From CANLBN01 sp050298695 (lineage in GTDB: Bacteria > Pseudomonadota > Gammaproteobacteria > Pseudomonadales > Cellvibrionaceae), in the NCBI GenBank assembly GCA_050298695.1, contig JBNKUQ010000002.1, positions 3,580 through 67,579 of the forward strand: a DNA stretch of 64,000 nucleotides. The letters are read 5' to 3'. Below the pieces are notes generated by a model that was not told the origin of the DNA, did not search any database, and worked only from the letters and a program-made list of their open reading frames with translations. A program made the translations under genes and the position numbers. Each line of letters begins with the position of its first letter. Position 1 is the stretch's first letter. Below are positions 26,623-34,739 of this stretch, piece after piece.

Positions 26623-26733
26623 GCGGTGCATCCTTGCCCCGCTTATTAACCCCAGCATACATAAAAACCTGCCGGGTTAATAGTAATAAAAAATGGCATT
26701 ATAGATGAGTTAAGTCTCGATATCTCGAAGAGA

Positions 26734-27087
26734 TTAACTCGCTGGAAAACTGAGTACTTTTGCAGCGATTTTGGTATTGCGGTCAATGGATTGCATATCA
26801 GCATTTAAAGGATCGTTGACCCCTGTGATTGTATTCAGCCAATTACGCAATTCTGCAAATGATTCATGCATCATTTGGTTTATTTTCATACAGGCTCCCA
26901 TAGGAGAATCTGCGTGTATTTTGCGTTGGGCATCAATCTGAAATTGTAGCCCGCGAAGGCGGCGTTGACACTCTTCAGGTGCGCTATTAATAATATTTTC
27001 TACCTGCTCTTGGCGAAATCTTTCCAGCTCATCTGGCTGTTCTTTTGCCAATTTAAGTAAGATATCAAAACTTGGTAAATCCGACAC
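26734..27087 (-). CDS. DUF3135 domain-containing small protein
   Basis: A 117-residue soluble helical protein of unknown function. The family pattern is visible: L-P-S-F-D near the start, E-R-F-R-Q-E, A-P-E-E-C-Q-R-R-L-R-G-L-Q-F-Q-I-D and A-C-M-K-I-N-Q-M-M-H-E-S-F. No catalytic motif or signal peptide. It has its own gap on both sides: 245 bases downstream (hairpins) and 315 bases upstream. Confidence 0.75.
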   Translation of the reverse strand: MSDLPSFDILLKLAKEQPDELERFRQEQVENIINSAPEECQRRLRGLQFQIDAQRKIHADSPMGACMKINQMMHESFAELRNWLNTITGVNDPLNADMQSIDRNTKIAAKVLSFPAS

Positions 27088-27155
27088 GATGCTTCTCCTA
27101 TTAAAACTTTATGCGCTGAGGCCCCCACCTCGAATACCGCAAAAGCGTGTTACTA

Positions 27156-27352
27156 TGGTCATAATTTTGTACAAAACTTATACTACAAAAAAAACTTTGC
27201 TATGTAGATAGCAGTTATTAGACTAAATAGTTATTAGAATAATGGGGAAATCAGCAGGTAACCGTTCTAAATTGAGATTTGCATGTATTCTTGTGTAAGA
27301 ACTCAGGTTTTGCTCCTGTAATGAGGTGAATCACGCTGTTTTAGCGTTTTTT
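27156..27352 (+). ncRNA. Possible small RNA or leader: promoter-like start and terminator-like end
   Basis: In the 315-base gap before nudL, TGGTCA (27156-27161) and TATACT (27179-27184) are 17 bases apart, a fair sigma-70 match. ACGCT-GTTTT-AGCGT (27333-27347) followed by TTTTTT resembles a small intrinsic terminator. Between them no open reading frame of note exists. It could be an RNA of about 160 bases, or the promoter and attenuated leader of nudL. The stem is only five base pairs. Confidence 0.25.
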
Positions 27353-27402
27353 CTGTTATAACCATTTTTTGTGAAATGAATAAAGGTAGTTGAAATAATA
27401 AA

Positions 27403-28008
27403 ATGAAACGTGACATAGCTCTCATTGATTCTGGTTTATTGCCAGTGCCTGAGCCGATGGATAAAAGCTTCTGCAAAGGGAAGGCGGCGGTGCTTGTTCC
27501 TATTGTAGAACGTGATAATGACTTGTATTTGTTATTGACGAAGCGTGCAGTGCATTTACGCCAGCATGGAGGCGAGGTGGCTTTTCCCGGTGGAATGTGG
27601 GAAGACGGTGATCAGTTTCCCGTGGCCACTGCCTTGCGTGAAGCACGTGAGGAAATAGCCCTAGATAGCCGTTTGGTCGACGTTTTAGGGGTATTGCCCA
27701 GTTTGCCAACCCGGAACAATACGGCGGTTACACCGGTTATCGCAATGACCAATGCTCCCCTGGAGCTAGTGGCTAACCCAGGAGAAATAGAATCTATATT
27801 TTTTGTTCCTCTTGGCGAGCTTGCTCCGTCTAAGCGCATTCGAACGGATGTTTTTCTTCACCGCAAAGCCCTATTGTGGGCGCCGGCTTATGAGTTTGAT
27901 GGTTTTGAAATATGGGGGTTTACAGCGGGCGTCATTAAGATATTACTAGAGCGTTGTTTTGCTCAAACCTTTGAAAGAGAGCATTCTGCGCCAGAAAAAA
28001 TGTGGTAA
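27403..28008 (+). CDS. nudL: NUDIX CoA pyrophosphatase (NudL/YeaB-like)
   Basis: A 201-residue NUDIX hydrolase of the coenzyme A pyrophosphatase group. The diagnostic NuCoA motif reads L-L-L-T-K-R-A-V-H-L-R-Q-H-G-G-E-V-A-F-P-G-G, shown here as separate residues. It runs into the NUDIX box G-G-M-W-E-D-G-D...A-L-R-E-A-R-E-E-I. It should cleave CoA and acyl-CoA to 4'-phosphopantetheine and 3',5'-ADP. W-G-F-T-A-G-V-I near the C-terminus is also conserved. Monocistronic, followed by repeat copy B. Confidence 0.88.
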   Translation: MKRDIALIDSGLLPVPEPMDKSFCKGKAAVLVPIVERDNDLYLLLTKRAVHLRQHGGEVAFPGGMWEDGDQFPVATALREAREEIALDSRLVDVLGVLPSLPTRNNTAVTPVIAMTNAPLELVANPGEIESIFFVPLGELAPSKRIRTDVFLHRKALLWAPAYEFDGFEIWGFTAGVIKILLERCFAQTFEREHSAPEKMW

Positions 28009-28060
28009 TCTGCGCTGAGGCTAAGCCGGTATAAGATTTTCGTAGAGGATCAGTTTTATA

Positions 28061-28201
28061 TGGGCACCTCTAAAAATTAGGATTTTTTGTGAGAGCAAGA
28101 AAGCACTGCGCGCAGAACCGCAGCTTATACAACATAAATGAGGATTTGAGCACAGCGCTGACGCTGCTATCGCGAAAAAAGACAATTTTTAGAGGTGACC
28201 A
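28061..28201. repeat. Short mobile-like repeat, copy B (141 bp, terminal inverted repeats)
   Basis: TGGGCACCTCTAAAAATT (28061-28078) and AATTTTTAGAGGTGACCA (28184-28201) are inverted repeats with one mismatch in 18. The outer ends and right part match copy A at 24705-24830. The right end contributes AGAGGTGA, which lies five bases before the ATG of the DUF1289 gene and serves as its ribosome binding site. No own reading frame is credible. Confidence 0.8.
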
Positions 28202-28202
28202 T

Positions 28203-28424
28203 ATGTCAAATGATAAGAATATTTATAACATCGAACAAATAGAGCAAAAACTAGTGGGCTCTCCTTGTATTTCTGTTTGCGCGTTAGATGAAGATGATAT
28301 TTGCACGGGGTGTTACCGAAGTGCTGAAGAGATTCGACTCTGGGGGGGAATGAGTAACGGAGAGAAGCGGGAAACTATTGAGCGTGCTTTTAATCGAGAG
28401 AAGCGGGTCAACCCCTTTATTTAG
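28203..28424 (+). CDS. DUF1289 domain-containing small Cys-rich protein
   Basis: A 73-residue protein. The DUF1289 pattern is complete: S-P-C-I-S-V-C-A-L-D-E-D-D-I-C-T-G-C-Y-R-S-A-E-E-I, with four cysteines that probably hold a metal, then W-G-G-M-S-N-G-E-K. The ATG at 28203 is chosen because GAGGTG lies five bases upstream. A longer frame would start inside the repeat at 28089 and give a tail foreign to the family. Function unknown. Confidence 0.85.
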   Translation: MSNDKNIYNIEQIEQKLVGSPCISVCALDEDDICTGCYRSAEEIRLWGGMSNGEKRETIERAFNREKRVNPFI

Positions 28425-28429
28425 TTAAC

Positions 28430-28461
28430 CCTGAAAAAAGCCTTCCCTGGCTTTTTTCAGG
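28430..28461 (+). terminator. Intrinsic terminator after the DUF1289 gene
   Basis: A perfect 13-bp stem (CCTGAAAAAAGCC at 28430-28442 with its complement at 28449-28461, loop 6) begins six bases after the DUF1289 stop. Its T6 run lies within the right arm, so it can work in both directions. Nothing else is visible in the gap up to 28565. Confidence 0.75.
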
Positions 28462-28565
28462 AGTCGAAGCAAAAATCTGGTAAAAATGCTTTGAGTACAG
28501 GGTTTCTGGTTGAAATAAATTGTTAATCGGGTGATTTTATTTTTTAAATTAGTATGTCGTGCATT

Positions 28566-29837
28566 TTATGCGTCATCCACCAATCTCACTTTCGCTGTGC
28601 TAATCATAGTGTTCGAAATTTCTGTTGTCTCAAAAATATAATCTGTAATTTTAAAGCTGATGTGACCTTTAGGAATATTTTCTAGATATTCCATCATTAA
28701 CCCGTTCAAGGTTTTTGGTCCATTGGTTGGTAGTTCCCAAGCTAATTGTCGGTTGATATCTCTAATTGATGTTCCTCCATCAATTAGATACCAGTCATCA
28801 TCAACGGCACGTATTTCTGCCTCATTGGAATTGCCAAGGTTTGTGGTAAAGTCCCCAACAATTTCTTCCAGTAAGTCAGCAAGTGTGATTAAACCCTGAA
28901 TTTCTCCGTATTCGTCAACGACCAGCGCCATATTGTGCTTCTGGCTTTTAAAATGAATAAGTTGCTTATGTAGCGGGGTACTTTCTGGGACAAAGTAAGG
29001 AGAACTAATATGGTCTCGAATATCCTGATGGGTTAGCGATTCTTTACTTTGTAAAAAACGAGGCGTGAAGCGAAGATGCAATACACCAATCACATTATTG
29101 ATATTGCCTTCGTAGACGGGTAAACGCGTATATTCGACGGTTTCTAGTTGTTTAATGATATCGGCTATGGAGTCTTCGATATTAATTCCTACCACATCAC
29201 TTCGAGGAATCATAATATCTTCAACGGAAGCTTTTTCCAGATCTAGGATGTTGAGCAGCATATCTTGGTGCTCATCAGGTATGAGGCCTCCTGCTTCACC
29301 TACCACTGTTCTTAACTCATCCGGATTTAAATGCTCATGAACCTGTGCATTTGTTGTATTAACGCCACATGCTCTAGCTAAACCATTCGATATGGAATTC
29401 ACTAGCCAAACAGCGGGGTAGAGTACAAAGAGTAATGGTTTTAGTATCCAGCTAAATGGGAAGGCCACTTTCTCAGGGTAGAGAGCGGCGATAGTTTTGG
29501 GGGTGACTTCTGCGAAGATAAGTACCGCTAGCGTTAAAATAACACTGGCAGAGAGAACAGCATCTTCTCCATAGAGGCGAATAGCGATCAAGGTTGCAAT
29601 GGCGGCGGCAATGTTATTAACCAAGTTATTGCCAATTAGGATAACACCTATTAGCCGGTCAGGCCTTTTGAGTAGAGAAGAAGAGCGTTTAGCGCCTTGA
29701 TGACCTTTCTTTTCCAAATGTCTCAAGCGATATCGGTTGAGTGACATCATCGCGGTTTCTGAACTAGAAAAGAAAGCTGAACAAAGGATCAGTATACCGA
29801 GGGAGCTAAATAAGAAACTCAATGGAATGTCGTTCAA
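28566..29837 (-). CDS. CorB/YfjD-type (CNNM-CBS-CorC_HlyC) transporter
   Basis: A 423-residue inner-membrane protein. The N-terminal DUF21/CNNM domain has about four helices and the S-S-E-T-A-M-M-S-L-N motif. Two CBS domains follow (I-M-I-P-R-S-D-V-V-G-I and V-V-D-E-Y-G-E-I-Q-G-L-I-T-L-A-D-L-L). A small CorC_HlyC domain closes it (D-G-G-T-S-I-R-D-I-N). CorB proteins are Mg2+-linked exporters or Co/Mg resistance factors. It is usually next to ypjD; here two extra genes stand between. Confidence 0.9.
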   Translation of the reverse strand: MNDIPLSFLFSSLGILILCSAFFSSSETAMMSLNRYRLRHLEKKGHQGAKRSSSLLKRPDRLIGVILIGNNLVNNIAAAIATLIAIRLYGEDAVLSASVILTLAVLIFAEVTPKTIAALYPEKVAFPFSWILKPLLFVLYPAVWLVNSISNGLARACGVNTTNAQVHEHLNPDELRTVVGEAGGLIPDEHQDMLLNILDLEKASVEDIMIPRSDVVGINIEDSIADIIKQLETVEYTRLPVYEGNINNVIGVLHLRFTPRFLQSKESLTHQDIRDHISSPYFVPESTPLHKQLIHFKSQKHNMALVVDEYGEIQGLITLADLLEEIVGDFTTNLGNSNEAEIRAVDDDWYLIDGGTSIRDINRQLAWELPTNGPKTLNGLMMEYLENIPKGHISFKITDYIFETTEISNTMISTAKVRLVDDA

Positions 29838-29904
29838 AAAAAATCTGCCTACAGGTTGTTGGGAGTGCTTATCTTAAAGAGTTTTGCCACATTCGCAAGG
29901 GGTC

Positions 29905-30285
29905 TTAGGAGCGGATATTGACGAGGGATGTAATGCATGCAGATGCAATATCAGATTTATCGATAATTCCGCACCCACTCCAAAAAAGGTCGTCATCTCC
30001 TTCAGATGGATGGCACCAAATACATTCAATTCCTAACTGAAATTCACGCTGTAGATTGACCATACTAGGTAAAAATAGCTTTATTTGATGGGATGCGTTT
30101 AATGCTAAGGCGTCACCAATAAGCAGTAAACCTTCCTGGTGTATGTCTACTAATTTACCTAGACGTTTATTGCTGAGAGTGTCGATTATTTCGATATCCG
30201 CATAAAGGCGATAACGTTTTAAGCGACGCCTGTTTGCCAGGGTTTGCTGATCATTATTGCTCCCTGGGGTGTTGGTAGGCTCCAT
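29905..30285 (-). CDS. PilZ domain protein (c-di-GMP receptor candidate)
   Basis: A 126-residue single-domain protein. The PilZ binding motif begins R-R-R-L-K-R-Y-R-L near residue 20 and the second part reads V-D-I-H-Q-E-G-L, standing for D/N-x-S-x-x-G with His in place of Ser. The beta-barrel strand W-S-G-C-G-I follows. The Ser to His change may alter nucleotide binding. It stands 30 bases after the DUF1631 gene and probably belongs to its transcript. Confidence 0.8.
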   Translation of the reverse strand: MEPTNTPGSNNDQQTLANRRRLKRYRLYADIEIIDTLSNKRLGKLVDIHQEGLLLIGDALALNASHQIKLFLPSMVNLQREFQLGIECIWCHPSEGDDDLFWSGCGIIDKSDIASACITSLVNIRS

Positions 30286-30315
30286 TAAGTTTCTCTTTTT
30301 ATTGGTTCTGCATCG

Positions 30316-32625
30316 TTATAATGATTTTGCTTCATTATCCAATTTTTGAAAAATACGCTCTAGCGCTCGTTCAAATAGAGGCTTAGTACTACCAGCCACA
30401 ATTTCAGCATCACCAGACATTATTTTTCTCGCGAGTTCTAGGCGCGATATCATAACAACTTTGTGACTAGTGCTGTCAACTAGCATATATTTCATCAGTT
30501 TTGAGCTGAAGCCATTAACTTTAAGTCGTACATGGTCTTTGAATTCGAACCAGGTTCCAGGCTCGATGAGTTTAAGATAATTGATTACCTTTTCCTCTTC
30601 GGCTGTAGGTGTTTCTTCTTTTTGCTTAATGGGCGTTGGCTCCTTAATCGGAAGAGGTTTAGCATTATCTTCCACTTTTTCTTCAGGGGGTTTAGCAACC
30701 GTTGCCGCAGGTTTCACAAATTTCTTAATGGTTGCTATTTTTAGGGCAGTTAAATCGACTAGTGCTTTTTTCGATTTGCTTTGATCATAGCCCATGGTGT
30801 TAAAGCCAACTTTAATTGCCGATAAAATACCATTGAAGCGGGATTCTAATTCACTGCGATCGGTATCTTTTTTTCCGAAGTTAAAAAAGTAAACTAACTC
30901 ATCAACAACTCTAATGGCTTGTTTCCAAAGCGCTTCGTTATCACTATCTCGCAGTTGTAACAGCGTTAGATAGGTAAACCACGGTTTAAATAGCTGGATG
31001 ACTGCTGAAGGTAACTTAATACCTTTAACGCGTGACTCTAATTCTTTTTTAGCTCTCTGTTTTGCGAGACGGAGACGCTCTTGCCCCTGAACTCTCTCAA
31101 TAGTGTTACGTTCTTTAAGCTGATGTTTGTGATTAAGCTTATTTTTGAGGCGATTGAATTCAAATAATATTTCTGCAAACAGACGGACATCATTTTTAAA
31201 TTCATCCATGATGCGCATAACAATGGCTTTTATTTCATTGTACATATCATATTGCGCAGAACCATCGTTGTTCACCCAGTTTGCGCCTGCTTCTGCCAAA
31301 CTATCCAATAAAAGCCGAGCAGGATGTTCCGGTTTTTCAAAGAACTGAGTATCAATAAATGCGAGTTTTAAGAAAGGCGTATGCAAATGACTGAGTAGCG
31401 TTTTTACTGAGTCAGGTAGACTATCGTCCGTTAATATATATTCGAAAAGTATACCTACCAAATCAATGGTATACATGTCTTGGGGGTTGATTTTGCCATC
31501 GGGTGACTCTTTGGCAAGTTCATTAGCGATTTGTTTATTGGTTTCAATAATACTCTGAGGGTCTAGTTGCTTAACTTCACTGATCAGCACCGTTTTAGCC
31601 GATTGAACATTCTCAACTGCATCAATAATCTGTTGATTAACAAATAAAATAGGCGGGTGGGAGACCTTTTGCCCTGGGTCTCTAAATTGTTGTGGTGCTA
31701 CATCAGACACTACGGGTGGTTTGTTGTCTGCTTCGTAGTTACGTGTTTGTTGCAATAGAGATCGAATAGCATAGACAAGTTGAATTTGATCTCCCTCTTT
31801 CACGGGTTGGTTAGTTCCCATCACGTCACTAGTTTGGGCATCCGCTTTTTCTTGTAAATAAGGATTTTTGTCAATATTACTTTTGACATCATAGGTGCTC
31901 TGAGTGACACCTTTATCATAGCGAAGGTTTGGTAAAATACCCTCAGAAATAAAGTACTCGTTTGTAGTTGTGTACAACGGCTGAAGATATTTATAAATGA
32001 TACTCGCAAACACCTTGTACGTTGTTAGTTTAGAGGGGGTATCTAAATTAACCAAGGTTAGACTAGACCGTAACGCAACACAGAATTGTAAGGGAGAGAT
32101 AGGATTGTTGTGCTCGTTAACGGCCTCTCCTCCATTGATGCTGCCAAAACGCTTTTCTAAACGCCATAATTCATCCTGAAATTCTATGTTGCTCTCATGA
32201 GCGATGGTTTTGATGGCAATTGTCTCTTCCAGTTCATCGTTGTCGATGAGAGACCATATTTTATCGTCTGGGTGTGGTTCACGTAAGTATGTTGAGAGGG
32301 CTTTGCGCTGAAAAAGATCAAACCCATGATTAATCTGGTCACCAAAGTTGAGTTTTAAGCGATCAATATTGGCCTTGAATTCATTCAAGTTTTCCATGGC
32401 AAGAATATTGCCCTGGTTGGTGGTCGACTTTTCAATATTTTCGTTGAGTTGCTCAATAGCGAGTTCTGTGAACTCCTCAAACAACATATCTGCTTGGGTC
32501 ACAGCGACTTCTTGGCAATGATTAATCCAGGCAGCAACTTTGATATCGTAGGTTGTGACTTTGCCTGGAGCCACAGAGCGTAGGTGTGGGCGAGGTTTGT
32601 TAAACACTTGTTTATTCTCAGTCAT
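30316..32625 (-). CDS. DUF1631 family large cytoplasmic protein
   Basis: A 769-residue protein without signal peptide or membrane helices. The N-terminal and central DUF1631 region is helical, with C-V-A-L-R-S-S-L-T, D-L-V-G-I-L-F-E-Y-I-L and L-L-S-H-L-H-T-P-F-L-K-L-A as recognised blocks. A Pro/Glu/Lys-rich linker (about residues 640-680) leads to a beta-rich C-terminal domain (G-T-W-F-E-F-K-D) of PilZ-like character. The ATG at 32625 is preceded by AGGGTGA; the GTG at 32634 is too near that site. A perfect CRP-type site lies 128 bases upstream. Function unknown. Confidence 0.82.
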   Translation of the reverse strand: MTENKQVFNKPRPHLRSVAPGKVTTYDIKVAAWINHCQEVAVTQADMLFEEFTELAIEQLNENIEKSTTNQGNILAMENLNEFKANIDRLKLNFGDQINHGFDLFQRKALSTYLREPHPDDKIWSLIDNDELEETIAIKTIAHESNIEFQDELWRLEKRFGSINGGEAVNEHNNPISPLQFCVALRSSLTLVNLDTPSKLTTYKVFASIIYKYLQPLYTTTNEYFISEGILPNLRYDKGVTQSTYDVKSNIDKNPYLQEKADAQTSDVMGTNQPVKEGDQIQLVYAIRSLLQQTRNYEADNKPPVVSDVAPQQFRDPGQKVSHPPILFVNQQIIDAVENVQSAKTVLISEVKQLDPQSIIETNKQIANELAKESPDGKINPQDMYTIDLVGILFEYILTDDSLPDSVKTLLSHLHTPFLKLAFIDTQFFEKPEHPARLLLDSLAEAGANWVNNDGSAQYDMYNEIKAIVMRIMDEFKNDVRLFAEILFEFNRLKNKLNHKHQLKERNTIERVQGQERLRLAKQRAKKELESRVKGIKLPSAVIQLFKPWFTYLTLLQLRDSDNEALWKQAIRVVDELVYFFNFGKKDTDRSELESRFNGILSAIKVGFNTMGYDQSKSKKALVDLTALKIATIKKFVKPAATVAKPPEEKVEDNAKPLPIKEPTPIKQKEETPTAEEEKVINYLKLIEPGTWFEFKDHVRLKVNGFSSKLMKYMLVDSTSHKVVMISRLELARKIMSGDAEIVAGSTKPLFERALERIFQKLDNEAKSL

Positions 32626-32753
32626 AGACTTCACCCTGACTTCAGGTCGCTCCGTTAATATTTATTGGTTTAAAGGCCCTACTTACTAGGTTTTCGTAAT
32701 TTGATCAATAATACAACAATAATGGGTGCCAATATCCAAGCTTATACTAAAGA

Positions 32754-32769
32754 TGTGATATGCGTCACA
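32754..32769. promoter_or_regulatory. Perfect CRP/Vfr-type palindrome upstream of the DUF1631 gene
   Basis: TGTGATATGCGTCACA fits TGTGA-N6-TCACA exactly and is extended by A/T on both sides. It lies 128 bases before the DUF1631 ATG and behind the ypjD stop, so the DUF1631-PilZ genes are the only plausible target. Regulation by a CRP/Vfr-like protein is inferred. Confidence 0.65.
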
Positions 32770-32836
32770 TTATTGTAAGTTAAAAATTGATCACATGTTT
32801 ATAATAAATAATTATCATTAGTGGTCTTGTATAAAG

Positions 32837-33640
32837 CTATCTGTTATTTATTATCAACTCAAGCGCTACTTTGCTACCAAAATAACTAAGCATTAGTAGG
32901 CAAAACCCGCTTAATATCCATTTTACAGCAATATTGCCTCGCCAGCCTAGATAGTGACGACCCCACAGTAATGCAGAGAAAACACTTAATGCAAATAGCG
33001 ATAGCACGGTTTTATGTATGAGGTGTTGATCAAAAATATCTTCAAGATAAATAAAGCCCACGGTGATCGCGGCTGCTAGTAAAATAACACCAACCCATAA
33101 TATATCAAAGATTAACAATTCCATTGTTTGTAGCGGAGGGAGTAGTTGAGCGACGCCGGATAGTCGATGACGCTTAATTTGATGGCTTTGCCAACTCCAC
33201 AAAAGTGCTTGTAGAGATGCCATCGATAAAAGGCCATAAGCAATGATTGATAATATGATGTGTGCACTAACGCCAGGAGTAACGGCGATGAATAGATGGT
33301 TACTTTCTCGTAAAAATAATGAAAAACTGATGGCTGTAATAGTTAATGGGAGTAGTGCAATAAACAAATTTTGCAGAGGCTTTTTGACACTGCTTAATAA
33401 AACCAACACATTTATCACCAGTATTACTAGTGAGAACATATTGTGGATGGCTAGGTCGATGCCATTTTCCAAAAACATAAGCTGATATAGGCCAACACAA
33501 TGGCTCGTTGTTGCTAATACAATCAGTGTTGATAATAAAGGTGTGCTAAGAGAATGTTTCCGTACAATCAATACAAATAGGCATATGCTAGCAGCCAAGT
33601 AGAAGCCAATTGCAATGGTATTTGTGACAAGTGCAGACAT
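32837..33640 (-). CDS. YpjD/CcsA-like cytochrome c assembly family membrane protein
   Basis: A 267-residue integral membrane protein with about eight helices of the HemX/CcsA (cytochrome C assembly) family. H-I-I-L-S-I-I-A-Y-G-L-L and the His in H-K-T-V-L-S-L fit the family. W-G-R-H-Y-L-G-W-R-G near the end is the YpjD pattern. Its conserved neighbour in gammaproteobacteria is ffh on the other side; rpsT is here instead. Confidence 0.85.
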   Translation of the reverse strand: MSALVTNTIAIGFYLAASICLFVLIVRKHSLSTPLLSTLIVLATTSHCVGLYQLMFLENGIDLAIHNMFSLVILVINVLVLLSSVKKPLQNLFIALLPLTITAISFSLFLRESNHLFIAVTPGVSAHIILSIIAYGLLSMASLQALLWSWQSHQIKRHRLSGVAQLLPPLQTMELLIFDILWVGVILLAAAITVGFIYLEDIFDQHLIHKTVLSLFALSVFSALLWGRHYLGWRGNIAVKWILSGFCLLMLSYFGSKVALELIINNR

Positions 33641-33733
33641 GTGACCCTCGGGTTAATGTTCAGGGCATTAGTTTGTCATAGCGGCAGAGGTAATAGAAGC
33701 CACAGGCGCCTCTATATCCGCTTAAAGATAGTA

Positions 33734-33758
33734 AAACGCCCTGATAATCAGGGCGTTT
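33734..33758 (-). terminator. rpsT intrinsic terminator
   Basis: A perfect 11-bp stem (AAACGCCCTGA at 33734-33744, complement at 33748-33758, loop 3) is followed on the minus strand by a T run. It begins 28 bases after the rpsT stop, as expected for a highly expressed ribosomal protein gene. Confidence 0.85.
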
Positions 33759-33785
33759 GTACATAGATAGACAGTGTTGTCTTGA

Positions 33786-34046
33786 TTAGAGCGCTTTAAC
33801 TTGGCTATTCAGTCTGCTTTTGTAGCGAGCTGCTTTATTTTTATGAATGATGCCTTTGTCGGCCATACGATCGATAACAGGTACCGCAGAAGCGTATGCT
33901 TTGTTTGCTTCCTCTTTATTGCCCGCGTCTATTGCAGCTATCACTTTCTTAATTTGTGTGCGAACCATAGATCGCAAGCTAGCATTGTGTTTGCGAGCCT
34001 TTTCGTTCTGGATGGCACGCTTTTTCGCTTGAGGTGAGTTTGCCAC
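33786..34046 (-). CDS. rpsT: Ribosomal protein S20
   Basis: An 86-residue S20. The protein reads A-N-S-P-Q-A-K-K-R after the start and later N-K-A-A-R-Y-K-S-R-L. The GTG at 34044-34046 is the start: AGGAG is eight bases ahead, and S20 starts with this sequence. The longer open frame upstream covers the promoter and is not coding. The GTG (or TTG) start is common for S20 and serves its translational autoregulation in E. coli. Confidence 0.96.
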   Translation of the reverse strand: MANSPQAKKRAIQNEKARKHNASLRSMVRTQIKKVIAAIDAGNKEEANKAYASAVPVIDRMADKGIIHKNKAARYKSRLNSQVKAL

Positions 34047-34131
34047 CGTTGTGCTCCTATATTGAGTGTTCAGTAAAATGAATTCGTATGCGTTTGCTGG
34101 GAAATGACCCAGGTCAAATTCAGGGGGCGCA

Positions 34132-34159
34132 ATTATGCCAGTTAAGGCGGCTTTGTCAA
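34132..34159 (-). promoter_or_regulatory. Strong sigma-70 promoter of rpsT
   Basis: On the minus strand TTGACA (34159-34154) and CATAAT (34137-34132) are 16 bases apart, about 85 bases before the rpsT GTG. A perfect -35 box fits a ribosomal protein gene. Confidence 0.75.
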
Positions 34160-34236
34160 CCACTAACCCGGCAGGTTTTAATGTCGAGTTAATAGCAGAC
34201 ACTTTGGATGTTAAAAAGGTGATATATAGAAGATTT

Positions 34237-34593
34237 CTATACCTTGGGGGCTAATTCGATATTGTCAAAGTTGCTTCCGCTAAATTGAGCAACTCTAAGG
34301 CGCTTTTTGCGCTCGTAGTCATAATCGACATCACCCTGCACAAATAAAGGGTTAGATTCGTATTCAATGCAGCAATCCGCCCCTAGCTTTTGTAAAATCT
34401 CACTATAGTGTTGGGCTTGTTCGTAGTTTAAACCTCTTTTGAGGGTAATGGTCTTACCAGAAAACAAGCGTTCTAGGGCATCTTTATCTTTAAGGTTAAA
34501 AGCATTGGCAAAACGTATCGAAACATCAGCTTTTGATCTGCCATCAAGGGTGTTACCCGAGAATACGACTCTGTAGGTGTTGGCTAAACTCAT
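34237..34593 (-). CDS. Small protein with a putative protein-interaction domain, unknown function
   Basis: 118 residues, not assigned to a named family. The first two thirds (Y-R-V-V-F-S-G-N-T-L-D-G-R, F-A-N-A-F-N-L, L-E-R-L-F-S-G-K-T-I-T-L-K-R-G-L and Q-A-Q-H-Y-S-E-I-L-Q-K-L-G-A-D-C) resemble a domain I know from the N-termini of various gammaproteobacterial membrane and zinc-ribbon proteins. Here it stands alone, with a charged C-terminus. No signal peptide. A perfect CRP-type site lies 147 bases upstream. Confidence 0.65.
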   Translation of the reverse strand: MSLANTYRVVFSGNTLDGRSKADVSIRFANAFNLKDKDALERLFSGKTITLKRGLNYEQAQHYSEILQKLGADCCIEYESNPLFVQGDVDYDYERKKRLRVAQFSGSNFDNIELAPKV

Positions 34594-34739
34594 AGTGGTG
34601 TCCTTAAAATGTATGAGGTTATCAATGATGTGTACGTCTAATTTTGCATCCTTCCGTTCTCGGAGGCGCGCGTATCTTATATAAAGCTATCGCTAAAAGC
34701 GAATATTGTGGCGTTTTTAGAAACCATTGTTACTCGGTG

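Noticed and set aside
28089..28202. Longer DUF1289 protein starting inside repeat copy B
   Set aside because: The added 38 residues come from the repeat, are foreign to the family, and a good ribosome site stands before ATG 28203.
32701..32750. Sigma-54 promoter (TTGGCAC on the minus strand) before the DUF1631 gene
   Set aside because: The -12 element does not follow at the right distance; the GG-N10-GC spacing is not met.
34047..34202. 52-codon N-terminal extension of S20
   Set aside because: It covers the rpsT promoter; the GTG at 34046 has a strong ribosome site and gives the exact S20 start.
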